Under the pieces are notes generated by a model. It ran no database searches and was not told the origin of the DNA. It was given only the letters and a program-made list of their open reading frames with translations. Positions 49,966 through 57,584 of a stretch of 64,000 nucleotides of DNA are shown one piece after another. The stretch spans positions 1 to 64,000 of the IMG/VR virus record IMGVR_UViG_3300023082_000002, one strand, 5' to 3'. This stretch comes from a virus. Within the stretch, counting starts at the first letter, position 1. Every line of letters begins with the position of its first letter. The position numbers and the translations under genes were made by a program.

Positions 49966-51501
49966 TCACAGCTCCACGTTCGATCGAACGATGTCAAGGA
50001 CCTGGTCAGCCTGCTTCGGCTCGAGGTAGTCAGCGGCAGCCATGCGATACGCGGTGAGGAAGTCGAACCATCGCAACGCTCTTGCGACCTTGATCTGCGG
50101 GCGGATAGCCCAACTGATCTGCAGACTGCCTGACTGAATGTTGGTTCTGATGTCATCAGCAATCGCCATGAGTGCATCCATCTTGTCACGCGGAATATCC
50201 CAGCCGTCGTGCTTGCAGCGGGTCTCGATGATCTCACGCTCCAGCTTATCGTCGGGCAGTCCGACACTGAAGTGCATGAGACGGTTGGCATCGGCGTCAC
50301 CGATCATCTGAGTACCGATGTTGTTCATATCCCAGGCAGGGTTCATCGCGAGACCTAGGTACGCGTCACTGTGGCGTGTGATCCGCTGACCCTTTGCCAT
50401 GTCGAGAACCAGCTGCTTGCTGTTATCGGTGAGCGGGCGGATGAACTGCCACACGTCAGCGGGTGCAGTGTTGGGCTCGTCGAGGATGATGACACACGGC
50501 TTACCCCAGGCACGAGGGAGGCGACCGAACTCGAACACGGTCTCGCCATTCTCATACAGCCACTTGCCAGCGATGTCATCGAGCTCGGTCGATCCGGTGA
50601 ACGACAGACGCTCGAATGGCAGGCACATCAGCCATGCCATGAACCTGAAGAACTCGGTCTTGCCCGTACCGGCCTGACCCCAAAACGCTGGGGTCTCGTC
50701 GAGCTCTGTCCATAGCACGACCACCTTGTAGAGATAGAAGGCGTGATCGACATAGTCCTCGGGGTGCTCGTCGTCGCCGGTCCGTGGAATCTTGGCCTGC
50801 TCCTCGGGCGAGAAGTGATTCAGGTCATAGATGGGAAGCCAGACCGAGTTGTCGGACATCGGGTCTTTGATCTCCCGCCATGCCCTGATGCCGTGAGCGG
50901 CGTCCTCGGCAGACACTTCCTTATCCGTCTCGTACTCGGTCGGATCAACAAAGTTAGCCTTGGCCTTGGCGTGAGCTGCGACCGGATCACCAGCAACGGT
51001 GAAGTTCTCAGCGTACTCGGGAATGAAAGTCATGCCCGCCATGTCGGGGCGAGGCGTACCGAACGAACGGTAATCGCAGTTACGAGCCTCGAGTGTGGTG
51101 CGATTACCGAGGATCAACTTACCCTGCGCAGCACACATGCCTGCACCCCAGCCCGGACCCTTAACAACAACTTCGAGGTCGATGTAGTTACTGCAGTTGA
51201 GGCAGGTACGAACAGCCTCGGGCATGTTACCAGCACCGGGCAGTGTAGACTGGGGGTCGGGCAGCATCACCTGAAAGTCTGCGGTCTTCCAGTCGGGCGT
51301 GATAGGAGCAGGCTTGCCATACGAATCACAGTTCTTCGCGAACGTCTTCGATATCTCGGTAACCTCCGGAAGAGAAGACTTGATGCGACCGAGGGGCTTA
51401 CCGAACCGAGCACAGACTGGAACACCGATGCTCTTGTTAAAGAACTTTGTTGCCTGCTGGGTCGTGAGCATCGAGGGGCAGTCTAGGCATGACTGAGACA
51501 T
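49966..51501 (-). CDS. MoxR/CobS-like AAA+ ATPase with duplicated N-terminal four-Cys modules
   Basis: 511 residues. Residues 260-511 are a MoxR-type AAA+ module: Walker A GQAGTGKT (275-282), a SFTGSTELDDIAGK pore-loop-like region, Walker B CVIILDEPN (336-344) and sensor DANRLMHFSVGL. The N-terminal 150 residues hold two copies of a Cys pattern: 5, 8, 30, 58 and 100, 103, 123, 142. These could bind zinc or iron-sulfur clusters. MoxR ATPases work with VWA proteins to remodel or load metal into partners; the VWA gene is 2.5 kb away in the same operon. CAGGAGAG precedes ATG. Confidence 0.85.
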   Translation of the reverse strand: MSQSCLDCPSMLTTQQATKFFNKSIGVPVCARFGKPLGRIKSSLPEVTEISKTFAKNCDSYGKPAPITPDWKTADFQVMLPDPQSTLPGAGNMPEAVRTCLNCSNYIDLEVVVKGPGWGAGMCAAQGKLILGNRTTLEARNCDYRSFGTPRPDMAGMTFIPEYAENFTVAGDPVAAHAKAKANFVDPTEYETDKEVSAEDAAHGIRAWREIKDPMSDNSVWLPIYDLNHFSPEEQAKIPRTGDDEHPEDYVDHAFYLYKVVVLWTELDETPAFWGQAGTGKTEFFRFMAWLMCLPFERLSFTGSTELDDIAGKWLYENGETVFEFGRLPRAWGKPCVIILDEPNTAPADVWQFIRPLTDNSKQLVLDMAKGQRITRHSDAYLGLAMNPAWDMNNIGTQMIGDADANRLMHFSVGLPDDKLEREIIETRCKHDGWDIPRDKMDALMAIADDIRTNIQSGSLQISWAIRPQIKVARALRWFDFLTAYRMAAADYLEPKQADQVLDIVRSNVEL

Positions 51502-51519
51502 ATCTCTCCTGTCGGGAGG

Positions 51520-52131
51520 TTAGTTGGTGCGGGTACGTCGGCTGTAAGATGACGCGTTAAACGCCTTGAAATGTACTGGGCAGAACCAGTAGTCGATCCC
51601 GCTGAGTGTGGTGTGCTCGATCGCCTGCTCGGTGCAGGTGTACGGAGTGTCCGAGAAGGATGCAGCACATGTGTGCTTGTTCTCGAGTGGCACCCATGCC
51701 GTCCGCCCGTGGGTGCCCTCGTAATCACTCATCGACAGACGCCACGACAGGTCATGCTTCTTCATGAGGTTGCGAGCGCGACGAAGCTGCATTCCCCAGT
51801 AACCCTCTAGGGTTTCGAGGTCGTCGCCCTGCCAGAGGATGACACGCACGTCTACTAGTGGTGCAAAGCCGTCAGCAAAGACGGTGTTGAAGTGTGCTGC
51901 AGGCGATAGCTCGCCGTAGAGCCAGTCGTCTCCGGTCAGCATGCTCTCGGCAGTGAACTCGATGAGCGGACCATACTTGGCCGTTGTCCACCGCAGTTCG
52001 TCGACGTCGCGCTTGACGACGGGCTCGCTACTGACGGGCACAGCGTCGACGTAGACGGACAGGATAGGCCGCTGTGGCGGGTCCAGTAGCCGAAGGTCGG
52101 AAACCTTCGCGTCGACAATGTTGACATTCAC
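51520..52131 (-). CDS. Hypothetical protein, 203 residues
   Basis: GTG start without a strong ribosome site. Strand-rich N-terminal half (RPILSVYVDAVPVSSEPVV), a helical middle (WGMQLRRARNLMKKHDL) and a Cys/His-containing C-terminus (HTCAASFSDTPYTC, then FCPVHFKAF) that could hold zinc. It precedes the AAA+ gene by 18 bases and is probably cotranscribed. No family recognised. Confidence 0.6.
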   Translation of the reverse strand: MNVNIVDAKVSDLRLLDPPQRPILSVYVDAVPVSSEPVVKRDVDELRWTTAKYGPLIEFTAESMLTGDDWLYGELSPAAHFNTVFADGFAPLVDVRVILWQGDDLETLEGYWGMQLRRARNLMKKHDLSWRLSMSDYEGTHGRTAWVPLENKHTCAASFSDTPYTCTEQAIEHTTLSGIDYWFCPVHFKAFNASSYSRRTRTN

Positions 52132-52156
52132 GGGTGCGTGCTCGATTCTTGAGTAG

Positions 52157-52633
52157 TTACTTGAGGTCAGAGTTGCACTGCATAGCAGCCTTATCGAGGT
52201 TGCGCTCGACAGTAAGGATGGTGTCTACTGTCTCGTCATAAGCCTCAGAGATGTCGTTGAGTTTGTTAGACCCAGCGATCATACCATTGTTGTCGTCGCG
52301 GGCGTCGGCCTTGCGAATGTCTGAGACGATCACCTGCACATCGTCGGGAGCGGATGCGAGGTCACGCGCAAGGTTAGACAGTACCTCTGTAAGCTGCGTC
52401 ATCTGCACGCACGAATCAGGGTAATCAACCTTGGTCTTTGTGACCACCTTTGTCTCGACCTTGGGTGCCGAGGTAGTAGGTCCCTGGTTAATCGGCTTAA
52501 CCTTCTCCTCTTCGGGAGAATTGAGCGAGCCAAGGATATAGAGAGCGACCATGACTCCGACTACCCACGCGATGATCTTGTGGGACCGCTTAGCGTTGTA
52601 CCACTTCTTGAAGTTAGCTCGGTGCTTGCTCAT
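52157..52633 (-). CDS. Single-pass membrane protein, 158 residues
   Basis: Start at ATG 52633, overlapping the preceding stop by four bases. A basic N-terminus (KHRANFKKWYNAKRSHK) and one transmembrane helix (about 23-38) precede an extracellular Pro/Thr/Lys region and a helical domain with two Cys (CVQMT and QCNSD) that may pair outside the cell. It looks like an early-expressed envelope protein. No family recognised. Confidence 0.65.
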   Translation of the reverse strand: MSKHRANFKKWYNAKRSHKIIAWVVGVMVALYILGSLNSPEEEKVKPINQGPTTSAPKVETKVVTKTKVDYPDSCVQMTQLTEVLSNLARDLASAPDDVQVIVSDIRKADARDDNNGMIAGSNKLNDISEAYDETVDTILTVERNLDKAAMQCNSDLK

Positions 52634-53079
52634 CCTTCGTACGGCCCCTCGGTCTCGTCGATCGTGGCAACGTACTCGTCGTCCTTCTTCTCGCACTCCG
52701 GGCCGATGCCGTAATAGCGCGAACGAGGATCGGTCAGCTCCTTGCCGCACGAGCAGCAACGACCGATGACGTTGGCGTACTCCCGCTGATACTTCACGGG
52801 GTTCAGGGCAGCCATGAGGAGGGCGGGCTCGGCGAGGAGGTTGAACCAGTACATCTGCCCGTCAGGGTAGACGATGAACGCGATACGGTACTCTTCACCG
52901 TGCTGGGTCTGCACCTTGAGGCAGTCCTTGAACCGTCCGTAGGTGGGTCGCGTCACCCGAATGAAGACATAGTCCTCGTCATCACTGTCCCGGCAGGCGA
53001 AGCGTGCGCTCGGGATGGTGTCGAGAATCATGGCTGGAATCATGGTCCGCGTACGGTTGGCAGGCAGTTCAGTATTCAT
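52630..53079 (-). CDS. DUF6011-like Cys protein
   Basis: 149 residues from ATG 53079 with GAGGAGAAG upstream. The C-terminal segment GRCCSCGKELTDPRSRYYGIGPEC matches the DUF6011-type C-x2-C ... G-I-G-P-x-C zinc signature seen in many actinophage proteins. Upstream is a beta-rich domain (DEDYVFIRVTRPTYGRFKD). DUF6011 proteins have no established function. A 13-bp hairpin lies in its 5' leader. Confidence 0.7.
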   Translation of the reverse strand: MNTELPANRTRTMIPAMILDTIPSARFACRDSDDEDYVFIRVTRPTYGRFKDCLKVQTQHGEEYRIAFIVYPDGQMYWFNLLAEPALLMAALNPVKYQREYANVIGRCCSCGKELTDPRSRYYGIGPECEKKDDEYVATIDETEGPYEG

Positions 53080-53109
53080 ATTCTTCTCCTCGGTGTAGAG
53101 GGTTAGGGT

Positions 53110-53142
53110 GTCGGCTCGTGTACTTCCCATACACGAGCCGAC
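53110..53142 (-). terminator. Hairpin in the leader of the DUF6011 gene
   Basis: GTCGGCTCGTGTA (53110-53122) pairs perfectly with 53130-53142 around a 7-base loop. It lies 31 bases upstream of the ATG on the - strand, in a 277-base gap that also holds the terminator at 53294-53330. It may be a second terminator stage or an attenuator of the AAA+/VWA operon. No promoter is evident between the two hairpins. Confidence 0.5.
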
Positions 53143-53293
53143 GCAACGGCGTTCAGTCCATTGCACAGAGCAGCCTATGTCTGCTGCTCATGACTCGGCA
53201 CACAGGTTCTCGGAGCCATGATTCTGGCGAGGGACAATGACGAACCTCGCTACATGACCAGCGCGCCAGCGCTCCCGTGTGCCGAGACATGAG

Positions 53294-53330
53294 CCCCGGT
53301 CCAGCTGAAACGTAGACAGCTGGACCGGGG
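53294..53330 (-). terminator. Terminator after the GC-rich DNA-binding-like gene
   Basis: CCCCGGTCCAGCT (53294-53306) pairs perfectly with 53318-53330 around an 11-base loop. No U run on the - strand (CTCATGTC follows), so it may rely on stem stability. It isolates the gene at 53,357 from the operon beyond. Confidence 0.65.
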
Positions 53331-53356
53331 TGACATGCGACCTAGCTGAGACTAGA

Positions 53357-54253
53357 TCAGGCCTTGCGAGCGCCTCGCGACTTGCCGTCCGGGTGCTCCT
53401 CCGCCTTGACGGCGACGATGCCCTCGATTGCCGTCGGGCTGTTGAAGAGGCGGGCGCTGATCGCACCAGAGCTCGGCTTGTCGTCGCCGTACTCCTCGCT
53501 CTTCTTGTTCGCGATCTCGTTGACGGTGAGGAAGTCACCGGACTGCAGGTCCGCGAACGCGCTCAGGATGTGCTTCTCGGTGGACCGACGCGGGCCGCTG
53601 TACGAGGGGCCACCCGAGCTTGCGACCGTGCGACCGGCGGCGAGCTTGGCGACCTTCTTCGCGTCAGCGGTGATCGACTCGGGCACGTCGACGCCGTCCT
53701 CGAGGGCGATGAGCTGGTTGGCCTGCTCGACCAGCTGGGGGACCAGGTCGTTGACCTGCTCGACCCAGTTCTCACCGACACCCTCGGGGACCTTGGCCGA
53801 CGCGACCGACTGCGCCGCGACGAGCGTCGCGATCTTGCTGACGAACGCCTCGGTCGGGTCGGTCGGCTTGGCCGGAGCCTTGGTCGTGCCAGCCGACAGC
53901 GACTTGCGGATGAGGACGTACGACTTGCCGAGCGGGCCGTTGTCGTTCATCAGAGCCTCGCGCATGGCGGTCTCGATGCTGTCACGAGCTGCGTTCTTGT
54001 TCTTCTGACCGTCGAGCGCACGGTACGCCTCGGTGGTCTTGGCGAGCGCCTCGACGCTCAGATCGCCGGTCGTGGTGTCGGCCTCGGGAAGGATCGAGTC
54101 GACCACAGCGGTGAAGGACGAGATGTCGACCGGAACCTCCGGCTTGGCCTCGGCAGCAGGTGCCTCGGTCGAGGGCGTGTCGGTCGGAACAGCCTCGTTC
54201 GACTCGACGGGAGCGGACTCGGAGGCCGTGGCCTCGGGATTGCGACGTGCCAT
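53357..54253 (-). CDS. Highly biased DNA-binding-like protein with PSSGAI winged-helix end
   Basis: 298 residues from ATG 54253 with AGGAGAATC upstream. The N-terminus is acidic and Ala/Pro/Thr-rich; residues 45-110 and 140-210 are helical. The last 70 residues (KHILSAFADLQSGDFLTVNEI, then KPSSGAISARLFN) look like a winged helix. The leader around the ATG (GAGAATCATCATG) is shared with the gene at 59,505, whose product also ends in a P-S-x-G-A-I module. Strong GC codon bias and private promoter and terminator suggest abundant early expression. Role as nucleoid-type or regulatory protein is inferred. Confidence 0.6.
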   Translation of the reverse strand: MARRNPEATASESAPVESNEAVPTDTPSTEAPAAEAKPEVPVDISSFTAVVDSILPEADTTTGDLSVEALAKTTEAYRALDGQKNKNAARDSIETAMREALMNDNGPLGKSYVLIRKSLSAGTTKAPAKPTDPTEAFVSKIATLVAAQSVASAKVPEGVGENWVEQVNDLVPQLVEQANQLIALEDGVDVPESITADAKKVAKLAAGRTVASSGGPSYSGPRRSTEKHILSAFADLQSGDFLTVNEIANKKSEEYGDDKPSSGAISARLFNSPTAIEGIVAVKAEEHPDGKSRGARKA

Positions 54254-54334
54254 GATGATTCTCCTGTGTGTGAAGGGTGGCGCACTAGGCAAGGTGCCTC
54301 GTGATCGGGTGGGTTGGCGTTCCCACCTAGAACC

Positions 54335-54363
54335 ACAGTAGCGGTGCTGGTTCTAGGTTGCAA
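54335..54363 (-). promoter_or_regulatory. Promoter with CTAGAACC palindrome for the gene at 53,357
   Basis: On the - strand TTGCAA (54363-54358) and TACTGT (54340-54335) are 17 bases apart. CCTAGAACCA (54326-54335) and TGGTTCTAGG (54348-54357) form an inverted repeat covering the spacer and -10, as an operator would. The promoter candidate at 60,820-60,847 has the same CTAGAACC in its spacer. Confidence 0.5.
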
Positions 54364-54438
54364 GGGGATTGGGAAGCTTTTTTCTTAGGTCGTTATCGGT
54401 CCCAAAAATTTGACTGAAAACAACCTGACATCCCATCA

Positions 54439-54472
54439 CCGCACCCAGGCATTCTTCAATACCAGGGTGCGG
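54439..54472 (-). terminator. Terminator after the LPXTG protein gene
   Basis: CCGCACCC (54439-54446) pairs with GGGTGCGG (54465-54472), extended by a CAGG/CCTGG-type inner pairing. It directly follows the stop of the surface protein gene on the - strand. Confidence 0.6.
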
Positions 54473-54480
54473 CAAAAGAA

Positions 54481-55782
54481 CTACAGGTTGCGCTTCGCGT
54501 TGACCTTGCTCGTAGCAGCTCCGATCAAAGCCAGACCAACCAAAAGCAGTAGACTGCCGATGATGATGATAGCGATGCTCGGACCACCCGTTGCAGGAAG
54601 AACAGCAGATTGGTCTGTGTACGACCTTTCTGTTTCCTCGCTGATCGGCGTAGCGATCTCACCCTTGTCCTTGGGCGCGTCCACCTTCGGAGGCGTGACA
54701 ACGACTGGAGGCGTGACAACCGGAGGAACTGGAGGAGTGACGACTGGAGGCGTAACGACCGGAGGAACCGGGGGCGTAACGACCTCTTCACACTCGGCAT
54801 CGGCCAACTCTTCTGGAGTAGCAGGCCGCGTGCCGGTAGGTGCCGTAGTCAGAACCTCTTCACCTTCCACCCACTGGTTGCCAATCGGCTCGTAGACAAA
54901 AGGCGTAGTCCAGGTGTACGTGTAGTACTCGACCAGCTTCGTGTCGCAGACGAGGTCTTCGTCAACTTCTGTACGCACAAGCGCCGGGGGCTGGGGCGGA
55001 ACTACGGGCGGAGGGCAGGTCTTGAGCTCTGCGTCTGTCGCCCATCGGTCCGACTTGACTTCGCGTGTCGAGGTGCTCTCGATCCACTCGTTCTTGTCCT
55101 TGTCGAGAGTGTAGTCGTACGTCGTGTACGTAGTGACGATGTTGACCTTTTCGGTATCACAGACCAGAGTCTCCTTGACCTCTGTTGTCTGATCCTTGTG
55201 AGGCTTCGGCGGCACAACAACCGGCTTCTTGCAATCATCGTACTGCAGCAGGGATGTATCACCCTTCGCGGCGACGGTCTGGGTGTCACCCTTCTTGGTG
55301 TACGTGAAGCCTTCGTAGATGTCGCCTGAGTGGTCGACATGTCCCGAGTTGAAGAACGCTGCAACACTCACAGTGATCTTGGTGAAGGGGTTCGACTCGC
55401 TACCAGTCGCGTGACAGAGAGTGACCTTCTTGCTCTCTGTGTCATCAGCCGGCTCGCCACAGGGCCCGACCGAACCGGACTTTGACTGCTTGAAGCCACC
55501 GTCCTCGGCTTGGATCGTAGCGGACCAGCTGGTTGTCTTCCCGTTTTGCGGAACGGGAATGACCTTGTTCAGCGAACTGCCAAACGTACCGGAGTCGGTC
55601 TTGCCGTCGACCGTGACGGTCCACTTGTTTGACTTGTTGCCTTCATACGAGTCCGCCTTGAGAACGACACCCTGGCACGAAGCGCTGATGTCTGGCGTAT
55701 GCGCCGGTGCAGGGCTGGCGAGAACCGTGGCTGGCGCCAGAATTCCAATCAGCATCGCGACGGCGATGAGTGTGCGTTTCAT
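54481..55782 (-). CDS. Secreted LPXTG-anchored cell-wall surface protein
   Basis: 433 residues from ATG 55782 with AGGAGACAG upstream. Signal peptide at 1-26 (KRTLIAVAMLIGILAPATVLA). A Cys-containing beta domain follows, with LCHATGSESNPFTKITVS, as in actinobacterial surface proteins. Next come two related repeats of about 60 residues that start near V-x-E-x-L-V-C-D-T and end in a Cys. A Pro/Val/Thr wall-spanning segment leads to LPATG at 395-399, a hydrophobic helix and the basic tail NAKRNL. This is a complete sortase class A signal, so host sortase should attach it to peptidoglycan. Candidate functions: receptor masking, superinfection exclusion or adhesion. Very unusual in a phage genome. 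Confidence 0.85.
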   Translation of the reverse strand: MKRTLIAVAMLIGILAPATVLASPAPAHTPDISASCQGVVLKADSYEGNKSNKWTVTVDGKTDSGTFGSSLNKVIPVPQNGKTTSWSATIQAEDGGFKQSKSGSVGPCGEPADDTESKKVTLCHATGSESNPFTKITVSVAAFFNSGHVDHSGDIYEGFTYTKKGDTQTVAAKGDTSLLQYDDCKKPVVVPPKPHKDQTTEVKETLVCDTEKVNIVTTYTTYDYTLDKDKNEWIESTSTREVKSDRWATDAELKTCPPPVVPPQPPALVRTEVDEDLVCDTKLVEYYTYTWTTPFVYEPIGNQWVEGEEVLTTAPTGTRPATPEELADAECEEVVTPPVPPVVTPPVVTPPVPPVVTPPVVVTPPKVDAPKDKGEIATPISEETERSYTDQSAVLPATGGPSIAIIIIGSLLLLVGLALIGAATSKVNAKRNL

Positions 55783-55838
55783 GAACTGTCTCCTGTTTTG
55801 CGGTTGACTGGCCGGTTGACTAGTCAAGAATGTGAGTG

Positions 55839-56033
55839 TTACAACTCTCGAAGCTGCAACTTGGTATCGCCCTCAAGCTTTCCAGCGAGGGTAATACGAT
55901 GACTGTCCTTCACGGCCATGACCAGGTAGTTACCTGCGATCCGTGGATCGCCGTCACGAGCTTTCTTGATTGCTGACACGAGCGCATCGAGTGCTTCGAC
56001 CGGCCCGTCGATCGTGAGTGTGACTCTAGCCAT
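55839..56033 (-). CDS. Hypothetical protein, 64 residues
   Basis: GCAGGAGGAAG precedes the ATG. Compact alpha/beta protein with a Val/Leu-rich strand, an Ala-rich helix (EALDALVSAIKKARDG) and final strands, resembling small ferredoxin-like domains. Overlaps the upstream 31-residue gene by eight bases. Confidence 0.65.
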   Translation of the reverse strand: MARVTLTIDGPVEALDALVSAIKKARDGDPRIAGNYLVMAVKDSHRITLAGKLEGDTKLQLREL

Positions 56034-56121
56034 GCTTCCTCCTGCAATCGACGCACACTAACACACATGACGTCTCGCCTGTGTGAATGATCTTGACGTG
56101 ACCTCCGCAGTCGCATGTCAT
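56026..56121 (-). CDS. 31-residue zinc-ribbon-like peptide
   Basis: CDCGGH at residues 3-8 and CVDC at about 23-26 give four cysteines in a ribbon arrangement. ATG overlaps the preceding stop (ATGA) and the stop overlaps the next gene. Very short; support is the motif and coupling. Confidence 0.5.
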   Translation of the reverse strand: MTCDCGGHVKIIHTGETSCVLVCVDCRRKHG

Positions 56122-56432
56122 CCGTCGACCTCGCGATCACTCATGTGCGGGTCGTCCGAGCGAGTCCCGACAATGACAGCCTGCGCGAAGGCGCGAGCCT
56201 GAGCCAGCTTGTCGGCGTCAGCCTTCTTGCGGGCCTGACGCTCACGCTTCTCCTTGGCCTTGGCCTTGTACTCTTCGCTGTTCCTGCGCTTCTCTTCGAG
56301 GGCCTCGTGCTCCTTCTCGGCGGCACGCTTGATGCGAGACTGCTCGAGTAGTCGAGCGTTACGCTCGGCCTCGGCTGCTTCAAACTCAGCACGCTTCGCT
56401 GCTGCCTGCTCGCGCTTCTGCTTCTTGTTCAC
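56118..56432 (-). CDS. Charged coiled-coil protein, 104 residues
   Basis: Residues 2-85 are continuous Lys/Glu/Arg/Ala helix without hydrophobic core breaks (KKADADKLAQARAFAQAV at the end). Composition resembles ribosome- or nucleic-acid-associated single helices. No family. Confidence 0.6.
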   Translation of the reverse strand: MNKKQKREQAAAKRAEFEAAEAERNARLLEQSRIKRAAEKEHEALEEKRRNSEEYKAKAKEKRERQARKKADADKLAQARAFAQAVIVGTRSDDPHMSDREVDG

Positions 56433-56668
56433 TTGACACTCCTGAGATGACGTTTCGGTTTGACTGGTCGATAGACCTCTCGAAGGTGAGAGGAAAGCAT
56501 GGCGTCTAGGGCTCGGTCGCGGGATTCGAGCACTACTGGGATCAAGGCACTGTTCTCTAGGAATGCGGCCCTGTCGCCGTCCAGGAGCGCCTGTGCCTGG
56601 CGCGCAACCAGGTCACGGTACTGGGTGCGGGTCTCGTCGTGCGCGGGCCGCATATCGCGATTAAGCAT
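56429..56668 (-). CDS. Basic helical hypothetical protein, 79 residues
   Basis: ATG 56668 overlaps the preceding stop. Helical with Arg-rich patches (MRPAHDETRTQYRDLVARQ) and a basic end (VKPKRHLRSVK). A longer in-phase reading would cover the whole upstream gene and is rejected. No motif. Confidence 0.6.
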   Translation of the reverse strand: MLNRDMRPAHDETRTQYRDLVARQAQALLDGDRAAFLENSALIPVVLESRDRALDAMLSSHLREVYRPVKPKRHLRSVK

Positions 56669-57200
56669 CGTGACCAGACCAGACACACTCGGTGGTGTCG
56701 GGAGTGCAGTGACACTTCGCCTCACACGCAGGGCAGTCGATGAGGTGGCCAGGGTGATGCGGGTAGTCGACGTGCTCGAACTGATCGTGCCCGGGAGCTC
56801 CCTTGTCCGCTTGACCACACGAACATCCCTCGACCTGGCGATCGTTCTCCCACGACTCGTAAGCCTTCTCGAATCGAGCGTAAGCAGCACGCGCTGCTTC
56901 CTCGGCAAGGGTGCCCGTGCCGTAGTAGGTGAACACGAACACGAAGCCAGCCGAGTCGCGCACGTCGATGTACCAACCAGCATCAGGCTTGTTGATCGCT
57001 TCCGTGCGATCCTCGGCGAGGAAGTCATCACTCACGAAGCGGAGGTAGGCGTAGCCGTGCGTGAAGTCGTTCTGGTCGCCGGTCGAATCGACCTCGGTCT
57101 GCTCGCTGTCGTGCCACCTGAACCAGTGATCGTACTTCTGGTTCATCAGGTCGACCTTCTCGCCCTGGGGCAGGCCCATGATGTCGATAAGCGAAGTCAT
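56661..57200 (-). CDS. Hypothetical protein with C-terminal Cys/His cluster, 179 residues
   Basis: The first 110 residues look like one globular domain (KYDHWFRWHDSEQTEVDS, then AGWYIDVRDSAGFVFVFTY). The end holds CSCGQADKG, HPGHLIDCPAC and CHC, enough ligands for two zinc ions. GAGAATG region before the ATG. No family recognised. Confidence 0.65.
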   Translation of the reverse strand: MTSLIDIMGLPQGEKVDLMNQKYDHWFRWHDSEQTEVDSTGDQNDFTHGYAYLRFVSDDFLAEDRTEAINKPDAGWYIDVRDSAGFVFVFTYYGTGTLAEEAARAAYARFEKAYESWENDRQVEGCSCGQADKGAPGHDQFEHVDYPHHPGHLIDCPACEAKCHCTPDTTECVWSGHDA

Positions 57201-57258
57201 CTCATTCTCCTAAGTGTGTAGGGTGTTAGTCGAGTCTAGCGTGACTGGGAACGTCTGT

Positions 57259-57438
57259 CTATGGTTTGCGTGAGGGAATGTCGTCGTCACTCCACATGAG
57301 GCAGATGACTAGACACCACACCGAGCCGATCGCGAAGATAGCTCCGACAACTACTGGTGTCCACTCGTATGTGACTGCCAGTATCCAGAACACAAACGAC
57401 ACCGCGAAGATGATGCGCAGGAGAATAATGGTTCTCAT
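57259..57438 (-). CDS. Two-pass small membrane protein, 59 residues
   Basis: Start at ATG 57438 overlapping the preceding stop by four bases. Hydrophobic segments at about 3-21 and 28-47 and an acidic-basic tail (WSDDDIPSRKP). Possible early membrane modifier. The 58 bases downstream to the next gene show no clear signal. Confidence 0.6.
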   Translation of the reverse strand: MRTIILLRIIFAVSFVFWILAVTYEWTPVVVGAIFAIGSVWCLVICLMWSDDDIPSRKP

Positions 57439-57584
57439 CGGAACTTCATCTCCGAAATGCGCTTGTTGGAAGCGTCGATCTCGCGCTGCATGCGCCTGAT
57501 CTCGGCAATTTTCTCTGCCGTTGTCATCTCGGATGCAGACTTGACTGGGGTAGGCAGTTCTTGGTGGCAGGTGTGACACTTCAT
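57435..57584 (-). CDS. 49-residue CxxC protein
   Basis: KCHTCHQELPTP at the N-terminus is a zinc-knuckle start, followed by a charged helix (MTTAEKIAEIRRMQREIDAS). ATGA overlaps at both ends. Function unknown. Confidence 0.6.
   Translation of the reverse strand: MKCHTCHQELPTPVKSASEMTTAEKIAEIRRMQREIDASNKRISEMKFR

Noticed and set aside
53330-54304. 324-codon + strand frame opposite the gene at 53,357, and 59,487-60,149 opposite 59,505
   Set aside because: Antisense shadows created by extreme codon bias; flanking hairpins and start sites fit the - strand genes.
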